Source of the DNA: Humulus lupulus
Lineage: Eukaryota > Streptophyta > Magnoliopsida > Rosales > Cannabaceae
Assembly: GCF_963169125.1 (NCBI RefSeq)
Contig: NC_084793.1
Coordinates: 41,659,578 to 41,723,577, forward strand
Direction: 5' to 3'
DNA length: 64,000 nt
Both the position numbers and the translations under genes were made by a program. The notes under the pieces were generated by a model. The model was not told the origin of the DNA and ran no database searches. It saw only the letters and a program-made list of their open reading frames with translations. Below, in pieces: positions 9,770 through 21,073 of this stretch (position 1 is its first letter; the number at the start of each line of letters is the position of its first letter).

Positions 9770-10659
9770 TGTAATGACCCAAATTTCCTAATAAGGCTTA
9801 GGGCCTTGATTAGGAGGCTGGGAGGGCCATAATTGATATATTGTGTAACTAAATGATTATATGCATGTGTTAGGTGTATTAAATATGCATGTGAACCCAT
9901 TTCTGATTAATTGGGTGATTTTCATATTTTGGCCATTTCAGGTATATTTGGCATATATGTGGCATGTGTGTGGTGCTTCATTATTATTTGGTTATGCTAG
10001 GGTTACTCAGCACAAGACGATCCTAGGAGGTAAGCTAGTGGGAAAGTCGCAATGGGATTTATACTTGACTCGGAGTGAGTTAAGGGGTATTTAGCACATT
10101 ACTGGGATATTGGGTAATGGGAATAAATATTTGATGATAAATTGGGAGTTAGTAAGATCAAGGGGAAATTCTGGGAGTTTTGACTATTTTACCCCTGGGG
10201 TGTTTTCGGGACCCTGAGCATTAGGATTTGCTTGAGGCTACTTAAGCTTGAAGTAACATGTTAGAATCATAAAAGAACATTCTCTTTTCTTATTGTTCCC
10301 TTTTTGACACCCGATCACATTTTCGAAGGAAACTTGAGTTCTAGGACTCGGATTTAAGCGAGGATCGAGGCATATAAATTCTAGGGAAGATTAAAAGCTT
10401 ATTAGCTGGAGGATTTAGCTGGGAAACAACTTAATCAGAGGAAATTCAAGTTTTAAGTTCTTAATTTTTAAAGATTTTAAGCTTGGATTGGATTTTGTGT
10501 TTTGATGAGTTTTTGGATGAATTGAAGCTTGGGTTTTATTGGTTTTGGGAGATTAGGATGTTTGGGAACTTTAATTTTGAAATTTGGATATGTTGGGGTC
10601 GGATTTGGAGCTTTGAAGCTCGAAGAACACGAAGCTGAGAAACCATATTTCTGGGTTGG

Positions 10660-10767
10660 GCGCTGTAGCGCTAGGGTGGTAGCGCTATAGTGCTAGGTGC
10701 TCTGTTTTGGGGGATTTTAATTCTGCCTATAGCGTTTCAGCGCCCAAAGGTAGCGCTGCAGCGCTAC
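10660..10767 (+). repeat. AGCGCT palindrome cassette in element A 5' LTR
   Basis: Four or more self-complementary words (GCGCTGTAGCGC, AGCGCTATAGTGCT, TATAGCG...CAGCGCC, AGCGCTGCAGCGCT) occur as two pairs separated by about 30 ordinary bases (CTCTGTTTTGGGGGATT). Members of the first pair are joined by TAGGGTGG. Confidence 0.75.
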
Positions 10768-11567
10768 ATAGCCTTTAGAAATTGGTGTTTTGGTGTTTTG
10801 ACCCGAGGGCTCAAGGGATGATTCCACCTCCTTGTTTGGTGGAATTAGAGGTCCCTAGAGTGCGGGATTGGTCTCGGAATTGGGTTTTGGAACTTGAACT
10901 CATTGAAACACCGTTTAGGGTTGTGACTAGGTTATCGCTAGGGACTTGGAAACAAGATCGTGCTTGTGGTTTGTTTATTGGTAACCTGTGCTTGGACCAA
11001 AGGTAAGAAAACTGCACCCAGTATGTGATGCATAAGATACATGAGATTAGGGCATGGCATGAATGTTGAATATGAGATTGGTCAGAGCTTAAGTCTTTTT
11101 AAATGTGCATGATCATAATTATGCTAGTGATTATTAAGTAAGCATATTGAATGCCCTACATTTGGATATTTGACATATGATGTATGCCTTAGTGCATTGC
11201 TTACTTGTGAGTGGAACTGACTCCATAGTCAGAATCGGCGATGGTGTCAGTATTGACCATGAAGCTGAGACTTATTATTCAAGTTCAATAATAGTGCTGA
11301 GCACTGGCCATATGGAATTGACCTATCAGTCAAGAACAATATTAGTGTGTTTAATGCAAGCCGAAAAGATTAGATCTAATCGACATAAGTATTGAATGAA
11401 TCATCATGAACATTAATGCTTGACCGACCTCAAGTTCGATGGAAATTAAAAGCACTTGTCTAGTCTAAACGCTAGTTACTTAGAGCCAGGGCCAAAAGGC
11501 TCAGGTGACTGCAACGTCACATGGCTATGGGTGCTGAGCCCAAGTTCGTGACTCACTCATCAGTCAT

Positions 11568-11860
11568 TCATCTAATTAGGGCTACAAGCCCTAGCATGAT
11601 TACCAGAATCTCAATGTGTTAATCATTCATCTGATTTGGGCTACATGCCCCCGTATGATTATCAAAATCATAAAGTGTTCTTCACTCATCTGAATAGGGC
11701 TACAAGACCCAGCATCATTACTAGAATCTCAAAGTGTTAATCACTCATCTGATTTGGGCTACAAGCCCCAGTATGTTTATCAAAATCATAAAGTGTTATC
11801 GACTCATTTGATTAGGGTGCAAAAGCCCAAGTTTGTGAGTCCATAGTCACTCATCTGATT
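11568..11860 (+). repeat. 59-bp minisatellite in element A 5' LTR
   Basis: About five units beginning TCATCTGATT and holding GGGCTACAAGCCC, itself self-complementary (GGGCT/AGCCC). Spacing between successive TCATCT words is 59 bp where measured (11568, 11627). Odd and even units differ in phase-specific words (ACCAGAATCTCAAAG against ATCAAAATCATAAAG), so the array looks like a dimer repeat. Confidence 0.75.
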
Positions 11861-12371
11861 ACCACAATCATTATTTGGACTTATTTGCATGCATGATAGG
11901 GCTATTATTGTTAGGCATGCCTATTATGATTTAGCAACATGTTATCACTGTTCATGAGCATATTGAGTTTTCTAGCTGTGCTTCGACTCACGGGTGCTAT
12001 GTGGTGCAGGTAAAGGAAAAAGAAAGCTGGACCATCCTTGAGTTGGAGAGCTGAGGTGACGATGTGTACATATGCGGCTACTCGACCGCCACGGCCGAGG
12101 GTTTAAAGAGGAACTAGGTTAAACCCTATTTTTCTGCTTAGGTCAGCTGGTTGTAAATATTTTCTTTTAATTGACCTTTAAATTATATTTTTGGGATCCT
12201 AATGTATACAGTAAATGTTTGAGTGAAACGTTGTATCTTAACCAAAATTTTTAACCCTAAACTGTTAATCATACTTAGTTACACGATTATGGCCAAATGA
12301 CTCGATTAGCGAGTTTAGCATTGTTTAAATGCACACCGTAATGGTCCCTGGGTAGTAGGGCATTACAAACT

Positions 12372-12383
12372 TGGTATCAGAGC
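12372..12383 (+). other. Primer binding site of element A (initiator tRNA-Met)
   Basis: TGGTATCAGAGC four bases after the LTR end at 12367, complementary to the 3' end of plant initiator tRNA-Met. Confidence 0.9.
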
Positions 12384-12831
12384 GAGCCAAGGTTAAGGGT
12401 TCCTGAAGACATGCTGGGCATGTACACTCGTCATCAAAGATAGCTTTACTCAGGGTATGGTAACTATTTCTGTAGTTATGTACTTAACTGCTTAAATAGA
12501 ATGTAAATGCTTTACCTATATATTGTATTAGGGAGCATAAGATTCTGATAGAGCTTGAATCTTGACTATTAATGTGATTATATGATTACATGCACCATGA
12601 ATATATATATATATATGTGAATATGATTATTTACATGCTAGAGTTGGAGGCATGGTATGAATGTTGGAAGAACAGGGGTTATGATTGATGTATGAATGCC
12701 GTGGGCAGGTTTTTAGCACTGTAGTGGTTTGTGATTGTAGTGTGGTATGATTGTTCCTGTGTGGAAGGCTTTTTAATATGCACATCATGTTTAATGGGTC
12801 AAGTTATTGATTGCAGATTCAATCAACATGT

Positions 12832-13803
12832 ATGTATCCAAGGCAGATAATGAGACCTGGTGATGATTATACAGAGGTTGGGAATTACAACCATGGTTTG
12901 AGTTCCTCACTTTCCCCTCAGAATTTCCAACAAATTTTACAGATATGCAATTAAGATTGCAGAGGGAAGAGGAAGAGATCAGGAGTTTGAAGCAACATCG
13001 GAACCTGTCGCGGAACACCTCTTCCTTTGTTATGCCAGGAGTGGCACCAGTTTTGGCTCAGCCTAGGGTTGAGAACAGGTGGGAATTTCTTTGTGGAAGA
13101 TTCCCGGAGCATTACCCTCCAGTCTTTGAGGGAGGCCTAGATCCATTCAGAACTAAGCAATGGATGGGCATGATCAGTTCCATTATTGACAATATGGGGA
13201 TGGTAGGTCACGAGAGGGTGATCTGTGATACATATGTATTGTGGGATGATGCCCGAACATGGTGGGAAGTAGTATCCCAGACCCGAGACACAGCTGTGAT
13301 GGAATGGAAAGAATTTAGGCAGCTGTTTAATGAAAAATATTATTGTGATGTTATCAAGACTACTAAGATGAATGAGTTTCTAAACCTAGTTCAGAGCAAT
13401 GCAACAGTAACCGAGTATATTAATAGATTTGATGGGTTGGCAAAGTTTTCTTTTGATATGGTACCCACATATGTAGCTCGGAAGGAAAGGTTTATCCAAG
13501 GGTTAATCCTAGAATAGCTAAGGGCGTTAGAGTCGCCCCAGTGCATGAAATTTCTACCTACGCTCAGGTGGTAGGGAATGCTCTTGCTTTTGAGACCACA
13601 TGAAATCAGACTGAAAAGGAGAGTGATGGAGAGCACGGAGCTCAAGCAGTGATACCTCAATTTATTAGAGCAAGCAAGGACAAGGATTGGAAAGTTTATC
13701 CAGAATGAACTCGGTCTAAGAGGCGTCATTTGGGAGAATGCCGAGCAAAGGCATGTTTCTTATGCAAAATGGTTGGGCATTTCAAGAAGGATTGCCCAAG
13801 GTG
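12832..13803 (+). pseudogene. gag of element A
   Basis: Encodes the capsid/nucleocapsid precursor. Start chosen at 12832 (MYPRQIMRPGDDYTE), matching MHPRKSTRL of element C; a frameshift/stop near 12952 moves to the frame of the 190-residue block (12945-13517). That block has the Retrotrans_gag signature: PPVFEGGLDPFRTKQWM, DDARTWWEVVSQTRD, WKEFRQLFNEKYY, NEFLNLVQSNATVTEYI, FDGLAKF. After a stop at 13515 a CCHC knuckle is visible at about 13745-13790 (ACFLCKMVGHFKKDCP). TTGATTGCAG just before the start is shared with element C. Confidence 0.8.
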
Positions 13804-16235
13804 AAGGAAGGATGAGCCAAAGGGGGTGGACAACTTGACTCTAGCTCGAGTGTTCGTTCCGATGCAGTTAGAGTCAGAGACTGAGATTAGTTCCTCAGTG
13901 GTGGCAGGTCAGCTTTCTAGTTCTCATTTTTGTATTATGCTGACTAGTTTTGGTGCCATATTGTTCTTTGCTTGTTGCATCTAGAGAGGCATAGACTTGT
14001 TATGCAGATTACATGGTTATGTTATGATGAAAATGTGATACTTTATTGGTAATTTTAAGAGATGGATTGGTTAATCAAGTATGAGGCAATGATAGCTTAT
14101 AAGGAAAGGATAATAACTCTTGGGTTTGAGAGTGGGAAACCTTGGTGGTAGTTGGCACTGTGCATGGATTTTGTAAGCCTATGACATCTGTATTTGGAGC
14201 TAGAGATCTATTGCAGGGGGATGTATAGAAGTCTTAGCTGGTGTGGTGGATACCACTTAGGTCGTGCCAATGGGACCAGGACAGAATGGATTAGTCTATG
14301 AGTTTCTGTATGGATTTCAAGGAGATTTGTCAAGATTACATTTACATAAAGAGATAGAATGGTGATTAGATTGGTGCCAGGGACCGAATCAGGTCTATGG
14401 TACTGTATTGAACGGTTGTAGTAAAGCTGTAAGAACTAAATGACTCAGTTATTGAGTAAGATGGTATTCTCCAAGGTGGATCTTTGTTCTGGTTTGTATC
14501 AGCTGAAGATCAGGGAGAAGGATAAGCAGAAGACTGACTATTGTATCAGATAAGGGCACTAGGAGCATCGAGTTGTTTCAATGAATCAGATGAACAGAGT
14601 ATTCAAAGATTACCTGAATTGAATTTGTGATCATTTTGATCGATAGTATTGTGGCATATTCTCTGTGGAGATTTTCCAAGGTCAAGGAACACCTTAGAGG
14701 GCAAGAGTTTCCTTGGATAGGTAGGATAATATATGTGTTTTGGAAAGAGTTCTGAGTCTTCTTACAGATCAGAATCAGTTTGCAGGTTGTTATGACACCT
14801 CAGTGACACGGAAAAATGATTGACTATGCATCATGATAGTTGAAGGATATGACCAGAACTAGTGTAGAGTTACTGGTGGGCAAGGGGGCCAGCTTTATAC
14901 TTGAGATTATTATTTCGGAAAGGATCATAGGGAAGACAATTAAGTGACCCATAGATGGAAGAATTGAGGGGAAAATCAAAGCTAGATTATCTAAGGATTA
15001 TACAGTGTCAGGTATGGGTTTATTGTGGTATAAGGATCGGATTTGGAATCCAATGGACACTGGGATTAAATGGGAGATTCTGGATGAATCTCATACTACT
15101 CTCCTATTCTCTTCATCTAGGCATCATGAAAATGTACCAGAGTTTGAAAGATTTATAGTATTGACTTGGGATGGAGAGGGACATAATGGAATACATGACA
15201 AAGTTCTTAACCTATTAGCAGGTCAAGACAGGGTATCAGATGCTAGTAAGGCTATTGTAGCCTTTGAGTATTCTATAGTGGAAATAAGGAAACACCGTGA
15301 TATGTTTTGCGGTGGGGCTGCCCAGGATAGTGGGTCAACATGAGTTGGTTTGGGTCATTATGGACCAGAATTTAAATTGAGTTCACTTCTATTAGTAAGG
15401 ACAAATAATACAGTGATCAGTATTCAGACCTCTATGTGAGAGAGGTAGTATGCCTTCTTGAGAATTCAAGGTCTATCTTATCAGATGAGGACTCTGTTTT
15501 TACTTCCAAGTTTTGGGAAAGTTTGTAGAAGGCAATAAGTATATAGATGGAGTTTAGTACAGTTCATTATCCTCAGACTGATGGTAAATCAGAGAAAGAG
15601 TTATCCAATTATTGGAAAGGCACCTTTTGAGACGTTGTATAGAGGAGCATGTGTATCGCCCATTCTTTTGGATGAGATGTTATAATTGGATCTTGAGGTA
15701 GCTTAGGGGATCATTGAGGTTATTGAAAAGGTTAGAGCTTGGATGCTCACTTCTCAGAGTAAATGGAAAAGTTATGTTGATTTGATCCAGGAACATGGAG
15801 TTCCAAGTGGAAGACTGTATCTTACTTAACGTATCACCATGGAAAGGGTTGAGCAGATAAGAGCAAGTTGAGCCCTATATTAATATGACCTTTTGAATCC
15901 TGGATAGGACCGGTCAGTTTGCCTTTGGATTGGCCTTATCTTTAGTATTGTTAGTTGTATACAGTGTATTTTATATTTCCATGTTGAGGACATGGGTTAG
16001 ACGAGACTTATGTGTTGAGTTATGGGAATCTGAAGATTGAGGCTAAGTGATCCTATGAGGAATACCCAGTTCAGATTTTAACAGAAAGAATAAGGTTCTG
16101 AGAAGCAAAGCTATATACCTTTAGTTAAGGTATGATGCAGAAACAGTAAGGTCGAGGGAGCGACCTGGGAATTGGAATCAGATATGCGGAATTTATATTC
16201 CGGGCTGTTCAGATAAAATTTTGAGGATGAAATTT
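13804..16235 (+). pseudogene. Decayed pol of element A (protease, RT traces, integrase, chromodomain traces)
   Basis: Only short motif traces survive in changing frames. 13830-14000: protease region without its DSGATHS. 14455-14640: RT pieces ([30 protein letters not shown]). 14950-15300: integrase N-terminal region (ILDESHTTLL, HHENVPEF). 15420-15600: integrase core (YSDLYVREVV, the second catalytic Asp region, HYPQTDGKSE). 15640-16200: C-terminal and chromodomain-like end (GRATWELESDMR-like sense about 16150-16200). RNase H is essentially deleted between about 14700 and 14950. Assignment rests on alignment by eye to element C. Confidence 0.6.
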
Positions 16236-16237
16236 TT

Positions 16238-16253
16238 GTAAGAAGGGGATAGT
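16238..16253 (+). other. Polypurine tract of element A
   Basis: GTAAGAAGGGGATAGT directly precedes the 3' LTR start at 16254. Element C has the near-identical GTAGGAGGGGATAGT. Confidence 0.75.
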
Positions 16254-17072
16254 TGTAATGCAACTAAATGATTATATGCATGTTTATGTGTATTAAATAT
16301 GCATGTGAACCCATTTCCGATTAATTGGGTGATTTTCATATTTTGGCCATTTCGGGTATATTTGGCATATATGTGGCATGTGTGTGGTGCTTCATTATTA
16401 TTTGGTTATGCTAGGGTTACTCAGCACAAGATGATCCTATGAGGTAAGCTAGTGGGAAAGTCACAACGGGATTTATACTTGACTCGGAGTGAGTTAAGGG
16501 GTATTTAGCACATTACCGGGATATTGGGTAATGGGAATAAATATTTGATGATAAATTGGGAGTTAGTAAGATCAGGGGGAAATTCTGGGAGTTTTGACTA
16601 TTTTACCCCCGGGGTGTTTTCGGGACCCCGAGCATTAGGATTTGCTTGAGGCTACTTAAGCTTGAAGTAACATGTTAGAATCATAAAAGAACATTCTCTT
16701 TTCTTATTGTTCCCTTTTTGACACCCGATCACATTTTCGAAGGAAACTTGAGTTCTAGGACTCGGATTTAAGCGAGGATCGAGGCATAGAAATTCTAGGG
16801 AAGATTAGAAGCTTATTAGCTGGAGGATTTAGCTGGGAAACAACTTAATCAGAGGCAATTCAAGTTTTAAGTTCTTAATTTTTAAAGATTTTAAGCTTGG
16901 ATTGGATTTTGTGTTTTGATGAGTTTTTAGATGAATTGAAGCTTGGGTTTTATTGGTTTTGGGAGATTAGGATGTTTGGGAACTTTAATTTTGAAATTTG
17001 GATAGGTTGGGGTTGGATTTGGAGCTTTGAAGCTCGAAGAACACGAAGCTGAGAACCTAGATTTCTGGGTTG

Positions 17073-17158
17073 GGCGCTAGCACTACAGTGCTAGGTGCTC
17101 TGTTTTGGGGGATTTTGATTCTTCCTATAGCGCTATAGCGCCCAAAGGTAGTGCTACA
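17073..17158 (+). repeat. Shortened AGCGCT palindrome cassette in element A 3' LTR
   Basis: GGGCGCTAGCACTACAGTGC, then CTCTGTTTTGGGGGATTTTG, then TATAGCGCTATAGCGCCC. Relative to the 5' LTR it has lost parts of both palindrome pairs while the spacer is kept. Confidence 0.7.
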
Positions 17159-17934
17159 CAACCTTCAGAAATTAGTTTTTTGGTACTTTTTGGGGTTTTG
17201 ACCTGAGGGCTCGGGGATGATTCCACCACCTTGTTTGGTGGAATTGAAGGTCCCGAGAGTGCGGGATTGGGTTTTGGAACATGAACTCATTGAAACACCA
17301 TTTATGGTAGTGACTAGGTTATCGCTAGGGGCTTGGAAACAGGATCGTGCTTGTGGCTCATTTATTGGTAACCTGTGCTTGGACCAAAGGTAAGAAAACT
17401 GCACCCAGTATGTGATGCATGTGATGCATAATATACATGAGATTAAGGCATGGCATGAATGTTGAATATGAGATTGATCAGAGCTTGAGTCTCTTTAAAT
17501 GTGCATGATCATAATTATGCTAGTGATTATTAAGTAAGCATATTGAATGCTAGTGATTAGTGCATTGCTTACTTGTGAGTGGAACTGACTCCATAGTCAG
17601 AATTGGCAATGGTGTCAGTATTTATTGTGAAGCTGAGACTTATTAGTCAAGTTCAACAGAAGTGTTGAGCACTGGTCATATGGAATTGACCTATGAGTCA
17701 AGAATGATATTAACGTGTTTAACGCAAACTGAAAAGATTAGATCTAATCGACATAAGCATTGAATTAATCATCATGAACATTAATGATTGACCGACCTTA
17801 AGTTCGATGGAAATTAAAAGCATTTGTCTAGTCTAAACGCTAGTTACTTAGAGCCAGGGCCAAAAGGCTCAGGTGACTGCAACGTCACATGGCTATGGGT
17901 GCTGAGCCCAGGTTCATGACTCACTCATCAGTCA

Positions 17935-18240
17935 TTCATTTGATTAGGGCTACAAGCCCTAGCATGATTACCAGAATCTCAAAGTGTTAATCACTCATCT
18001 GATTTGGGCTACAAGCCCCAGTATGATTATCAAAATCATAAAGTGTTATTCACTAATCTGAATAGGGCTACAAGCCCCAACATGATTACCAGAATCTCAA
18101 AGTGTTAATCACTCATATGATTTGGGCTACAAGCCCCAGTATGATTATCAAAATCATAGAGTGTTATCCACTCATCTGATTAGGGTGCAAAAACCCAAGT
18201 TTGTGACTCCATAGTCACTCATCTGATTACCACAATCATT
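17935..18240 (+). repeat. 59-bp minisatellite in element A 3' LTR
   Basis: About five units with TCATCTGATTTGGGCTACAA and alternating ACCAGAATCTCAAAG / ATCAAAATCATAAAG tails, as in the 5' LTR. Confidence 0.75.
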
Positions 18241-18848
18241 ATTTTGGACTTATTTGCATGCATGAATAGGGCTATTATTGCTAGGCATGCCTATTATGAT
18301 TTAGCAACATGTTATTACTGTTCATGAGCATATTGAGTTTTCTTACTGAGCTTCGACTCACAGGTGCTATGTGGTGCAGGTAAAAGAAAAAGAAACTTGG
18401 ACCATCATTGAGTTGGAGAGCTTAGGTGATGATGTGTACATATGCCGCTGCTCGACCGCCACGGCCGAGGGTTTAAAGAGGAACTAGGGTTAAACCCTAT
18501 TTTGCTGCTTAGGTCGGCTGGTTGTAAATATTTTCTTGTAATTGACCTTGAAATTATATTTTTGGGATCCCAATGTATACAGTAAACATTTTAGTGAAAC
18601 GTTGTATCTTAACCAAAATTTTTAACCGTAAACTGTTAATCATACTTAGTTACACAATTATGGCCAAATGACTCGATTAACGAGTTTAGCACTGTTTAAA
18701 TGCACACCGTAACAGTCCCTGGGTAGTAGGGCATTACATAACGCATACTAAAGGATCCCCATTGACTAATGATTTGTTTACATGTTTATTCATGGACAGG
18801 CTGTCATATTTATTATTCGAGATAGCAGGAACATATTTATTTAATTAT

Positions 18849-18883
18849 CAAATCATATCCCAACATAAATGGGATATGATTTG
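18849..18883 (+). repeat. 13-bp perfect inverted repeat in Tat-A LTR
   Basis: CAAATCATATCCC and its exact complement GGGATATGATTTG, separated by nine bases, about 70 bp before the TATA box at 18953. Confidence 0.9.
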
Positions 18884-18952
18884 AATTAAATATAGACATT
18901 ATGTAATTACGTGATTGACTCACGAAGCCAAAACCTATCCATGGAATTCCCC

Positions 18953-18960
18953 TATAAATA
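18953..18960 (+). promoter_or_regulatory. TATA box of the Tat-A LTR
   Basis: CCTATAAATATTGG in the second part of the 3' LTR, in the right position for the LTR promoter. Confidence 0.6.
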
Positions 18961-19199
18961 TTGGAAATGTTGGACAGAAAAGAGGTCGATTATTTGGTAA
19001 TACCGAAACTCTGTCAAAATAGAGAGAGAAACAATAATAATATTGCCTCGTGGACTAGGTGGAGATTTAACCACTGAACCACGTAAAAGATCTATGTTAT
19101 TGAGTGGGTTTTTGTTAATTATTCATTACGGTTTATCATTAAGCACTATTTTTCCCTTATTATTTCTTAATACACTGTTGGCAAAAAACTCTGTCAACA

Positions 19200-21059
19200 G
19201 GTTTTATGCCCTAATTAAAACTCAATTTCTTTGTAATCTCATTTATTATCTATGAAAGAATAGAAATCAATTTTTGACTTGGTTAATCACTTTGCTCACA
19301 TGTTTTATTTTCATTATTATTTATTTAATATAAACTTCTATTAAATCCCGAGCATATATCTAATCGTATATATAGTGACGTAATCACATTGGAATATAAA
19401 TATGATTATAGGTTCAAACATAAGTTAGTCCTAAGATTAGTTAGTGCATAGGATTTACATTGACTTGCCAATCTACGATATGATCTACTTACACATTGTA
19501 GTGTTATTTTCTTTTCAGAACATTAGCAAAGTAGATAAGATCGGATGTATTTGTTACATCAGACTCGACCAATATTGACAGTAGATATGATAAGTCAACA
19601 TACCGTTATTATCTATTCTAGTCATATCATATAGTTGAACATAGGATAATTCAATCTCAATTTTGAGTGGTTTGTATTCTAAATGATTGTATTATTTAAG
19701 TTATTTGACTTGTTCGTTACCAGCTTACCCTACGGACTAGCCCATACTTACATCTTGGGAACTCGGTAGTATAATTGAGTAGGAGTGTTAGTCATAGATA
19801 TGAACATCTATAGCTTCTGATGAAGAAGTAAAACAATGGTTTCCTTTTAGTTTGGTTCAAGATGCTAAATGATAGAGATCTCATTTCAGTAATTAATATT
19901 AGTTTACTGAAATATCATTTACAAGGAACTAAGTGTTTTAAGGATAAAATACAATGAGGGGTAAAACGGTATTTTAGTCTCATCTCATTGTAGACCGCCT
20001 ATAGAGGACTGATTGATAATTATGGTTGTAACAATGGATAACTAATAACGTATCTATATTTGTTATAGAGCGTTCTATGAATTCAAGAGTGCAATTCTGA
20101 GTCTTTAGTGGAGTCATGAAGAATTAATAAGTTAGTAAATTTATTTGTTAAATGTATGATAACTTATTGGAACTTGATTTCATAGGCCCATGGTCCCTAC
20201 TGTACCTTGGATAAAATCATCTAAATAGTCTCAATTTATTGATTTAATTATCCATTAGAATATCAAAGTTGACAATGTTAATTTTGGATAGTTTAACATA
20301 GTTATACAATTTAAAGAAGAAAATAGATTTTAAAACAAGTTTATTAATTAAGACAAATTGGTGTCTAAATTAATAAATAAGTTTAAATCAAGGTTCAAAT
20401 TATAAATAATTAATTTGATAAATGATTTAAATAATTATTTAATTAATTAATTAATAGAAAATAATACAAGCCTTAATTTTAAGTCCAACGGGCCTCAAAT
20501 TAAAAGGAAAATTTCACATGCCTATGGCCCATGGGAATTTCGACCTAAGGCTGATAATTGACTATTATTTTATTATTTTTTAATTAAATAAGTAACATAA
20601 TTGAGCCTATAAAATGAATGTTAAGTGAGAGTTGAAAATAGATAATCAAAAAGACGATATGAAAATCTATTTTTCATATTCTAGGGTTTTTAGAATCTCT
20701 CTAAAAAAAAGTTCTTTTCTAAGCCTCAATATTCTCTTCTATTCTTATTCTTATTGTATCTATCTCATGTGTTCAGAATTTCCCAATCTAGTCTAGGTGA
20801 TTCTAAGGATATTTTGGAAGACTGTGAAGAAATTTGACGATCGGTTGAGTCTATTGGTGATACCCTGTGACAGAAAGGATTTAAGGGTTAGAGAAACTGA
20901 AGGAATGACTCATTCATTCTGCTGCGTATAATGTAAGTTCTTATCATTATCTCTATTTAAATTCGATTGTAGAAACATGTTCTAGGTTATCTTATATTAA
21001 TGTGTTTAATATATGATTTACATGAAAATAATTAAGATCTTGTATAAGTTTTCCCTATA
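19200..21059 (+). mobile_element. 5' LTR of the copia element
   Basis: Matches 43806-45671 nearly end to end with about one difference in ten at the start. The 3' LTR begins TGTTGGGGTTTTATGCC; here the recognisable part begins GGTTTTATGCC directly after the Tat-A LTR end, so the first about six bases are missing or lie elsewhere. TATA box TATAAAAT at 20608-20615. It ends TTCCCTATA, followed by the primer site. Confidence 0.8.
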
Positions 21060-21061
21060 AT

Positions 21062-21073
21062 TGGTATCAGAGC
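21062..21073 (+). other. Primer binding site of the copia element (initiator tRNA-Met)
   Basis: TGGTATCAGAGC two bases after the LTR end. Confidence 0.9.

Larger units (their letters stand above)
9770..12367 (+). mobile_element. 5' LTR of element A
   Basis: TGTAATGACCCAAATTTCC at the start, GGGCATTACA at the end, 2598 bp, followed at once by the primer binding site. It contains the palindrome cassette at 10660-10767 and a 59-bp minisatellite at 11568-11860. Compared with the 3' LTR it has about 70 extra bases right after the first TGTAATG. Confidence 0.9.
9770..18738 (+). mobile_element. Element A: Ty3/gypsy chromovirus-type element, degenerate but with both LTRs
   Basis: Bounded by LTRs starting TGTAATG and ending GCATTACA, with a perfect TAACG duplication at 9765-9769 and 18739-18743. 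Order: 5' LTR (9770-12367), primer site (12372-12383), gag (12832-13803), heavily decayed pol (13804-16235), polypurine tract, 3' LTR (16254-18738). The internal part is 3886 bp against 4872 bp for related element C, with the region around RNase H nearly gone. It sits in the 3' LTR of Tat-A and is therefore younger than it. Confidence 0.9.
16254..18738 (+). mobile_element. 3' LTR of element A
   Basis: TGTAATGCAACTAAATG at the start and GGGCATTACA at the end, 2485 bp. Long near-identity to 9770-12367. It lacks about 70 bases after the first seven (the CCCAAATTTCC...TTGTGTAA stretch of the 5' LTR), a shortened palindrome cassette lies at 17073-17158, and the 59-bp minisatellite is at about 17935-18240. 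Confidence 0.9.
1..19199 (+). mobile_element. Tat-A: 3' portion of a Tat-like Ty3/gypsy element, interrupted by three insertions
   Basis: The element enters from the left edge with RNase H and integrase remnants (1-1748), continues through a tandem-repeat zone, an opposite-strand gene (about 9200 down to 3340), a polypurine tract and a 3' LTR (9503-9769 plus 18739-19199). The order pol, repeats, opposite-strand gene, 3' LTR matches what I know of Tat-type plant elements such as Grande. Insertions are the hAT element at 2570-3259, the family C solo LTR at 4069-6471 and element A at 9770-18738. The 5' LTR and gag lie outside the window. The integrase C-terminus with the VLRR-x-DPxDGVLGxNWEGPY pattern supports the Tat assignment. 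Confidence 0.8.
18739..19199 (+). mobile_element. 3' LTR of Tat-A, second part (after element A)
   Basis: Resumes after the right TAACG duplication. It holds a 13-bp perfect hairpin (18849-18883), a TATA box (TATAAATA at 18953-18960) and a probable R/U5 zone with complementary CGTGG and CCACG words (about 19048-19083). It ends CTCTGTCAACA at 19199, where CAACA pairs with TGTTG at 19176-19180. The Tat-B LTR ends in the same way. Confidence 0.7.

Noticed and set aside
9861..10094. 77-residue frame in the element A 5' LTR
   Set aside because: It is LTR sequence; the equivalent frame is broken in the 3' LTR and the family A solo LTR.
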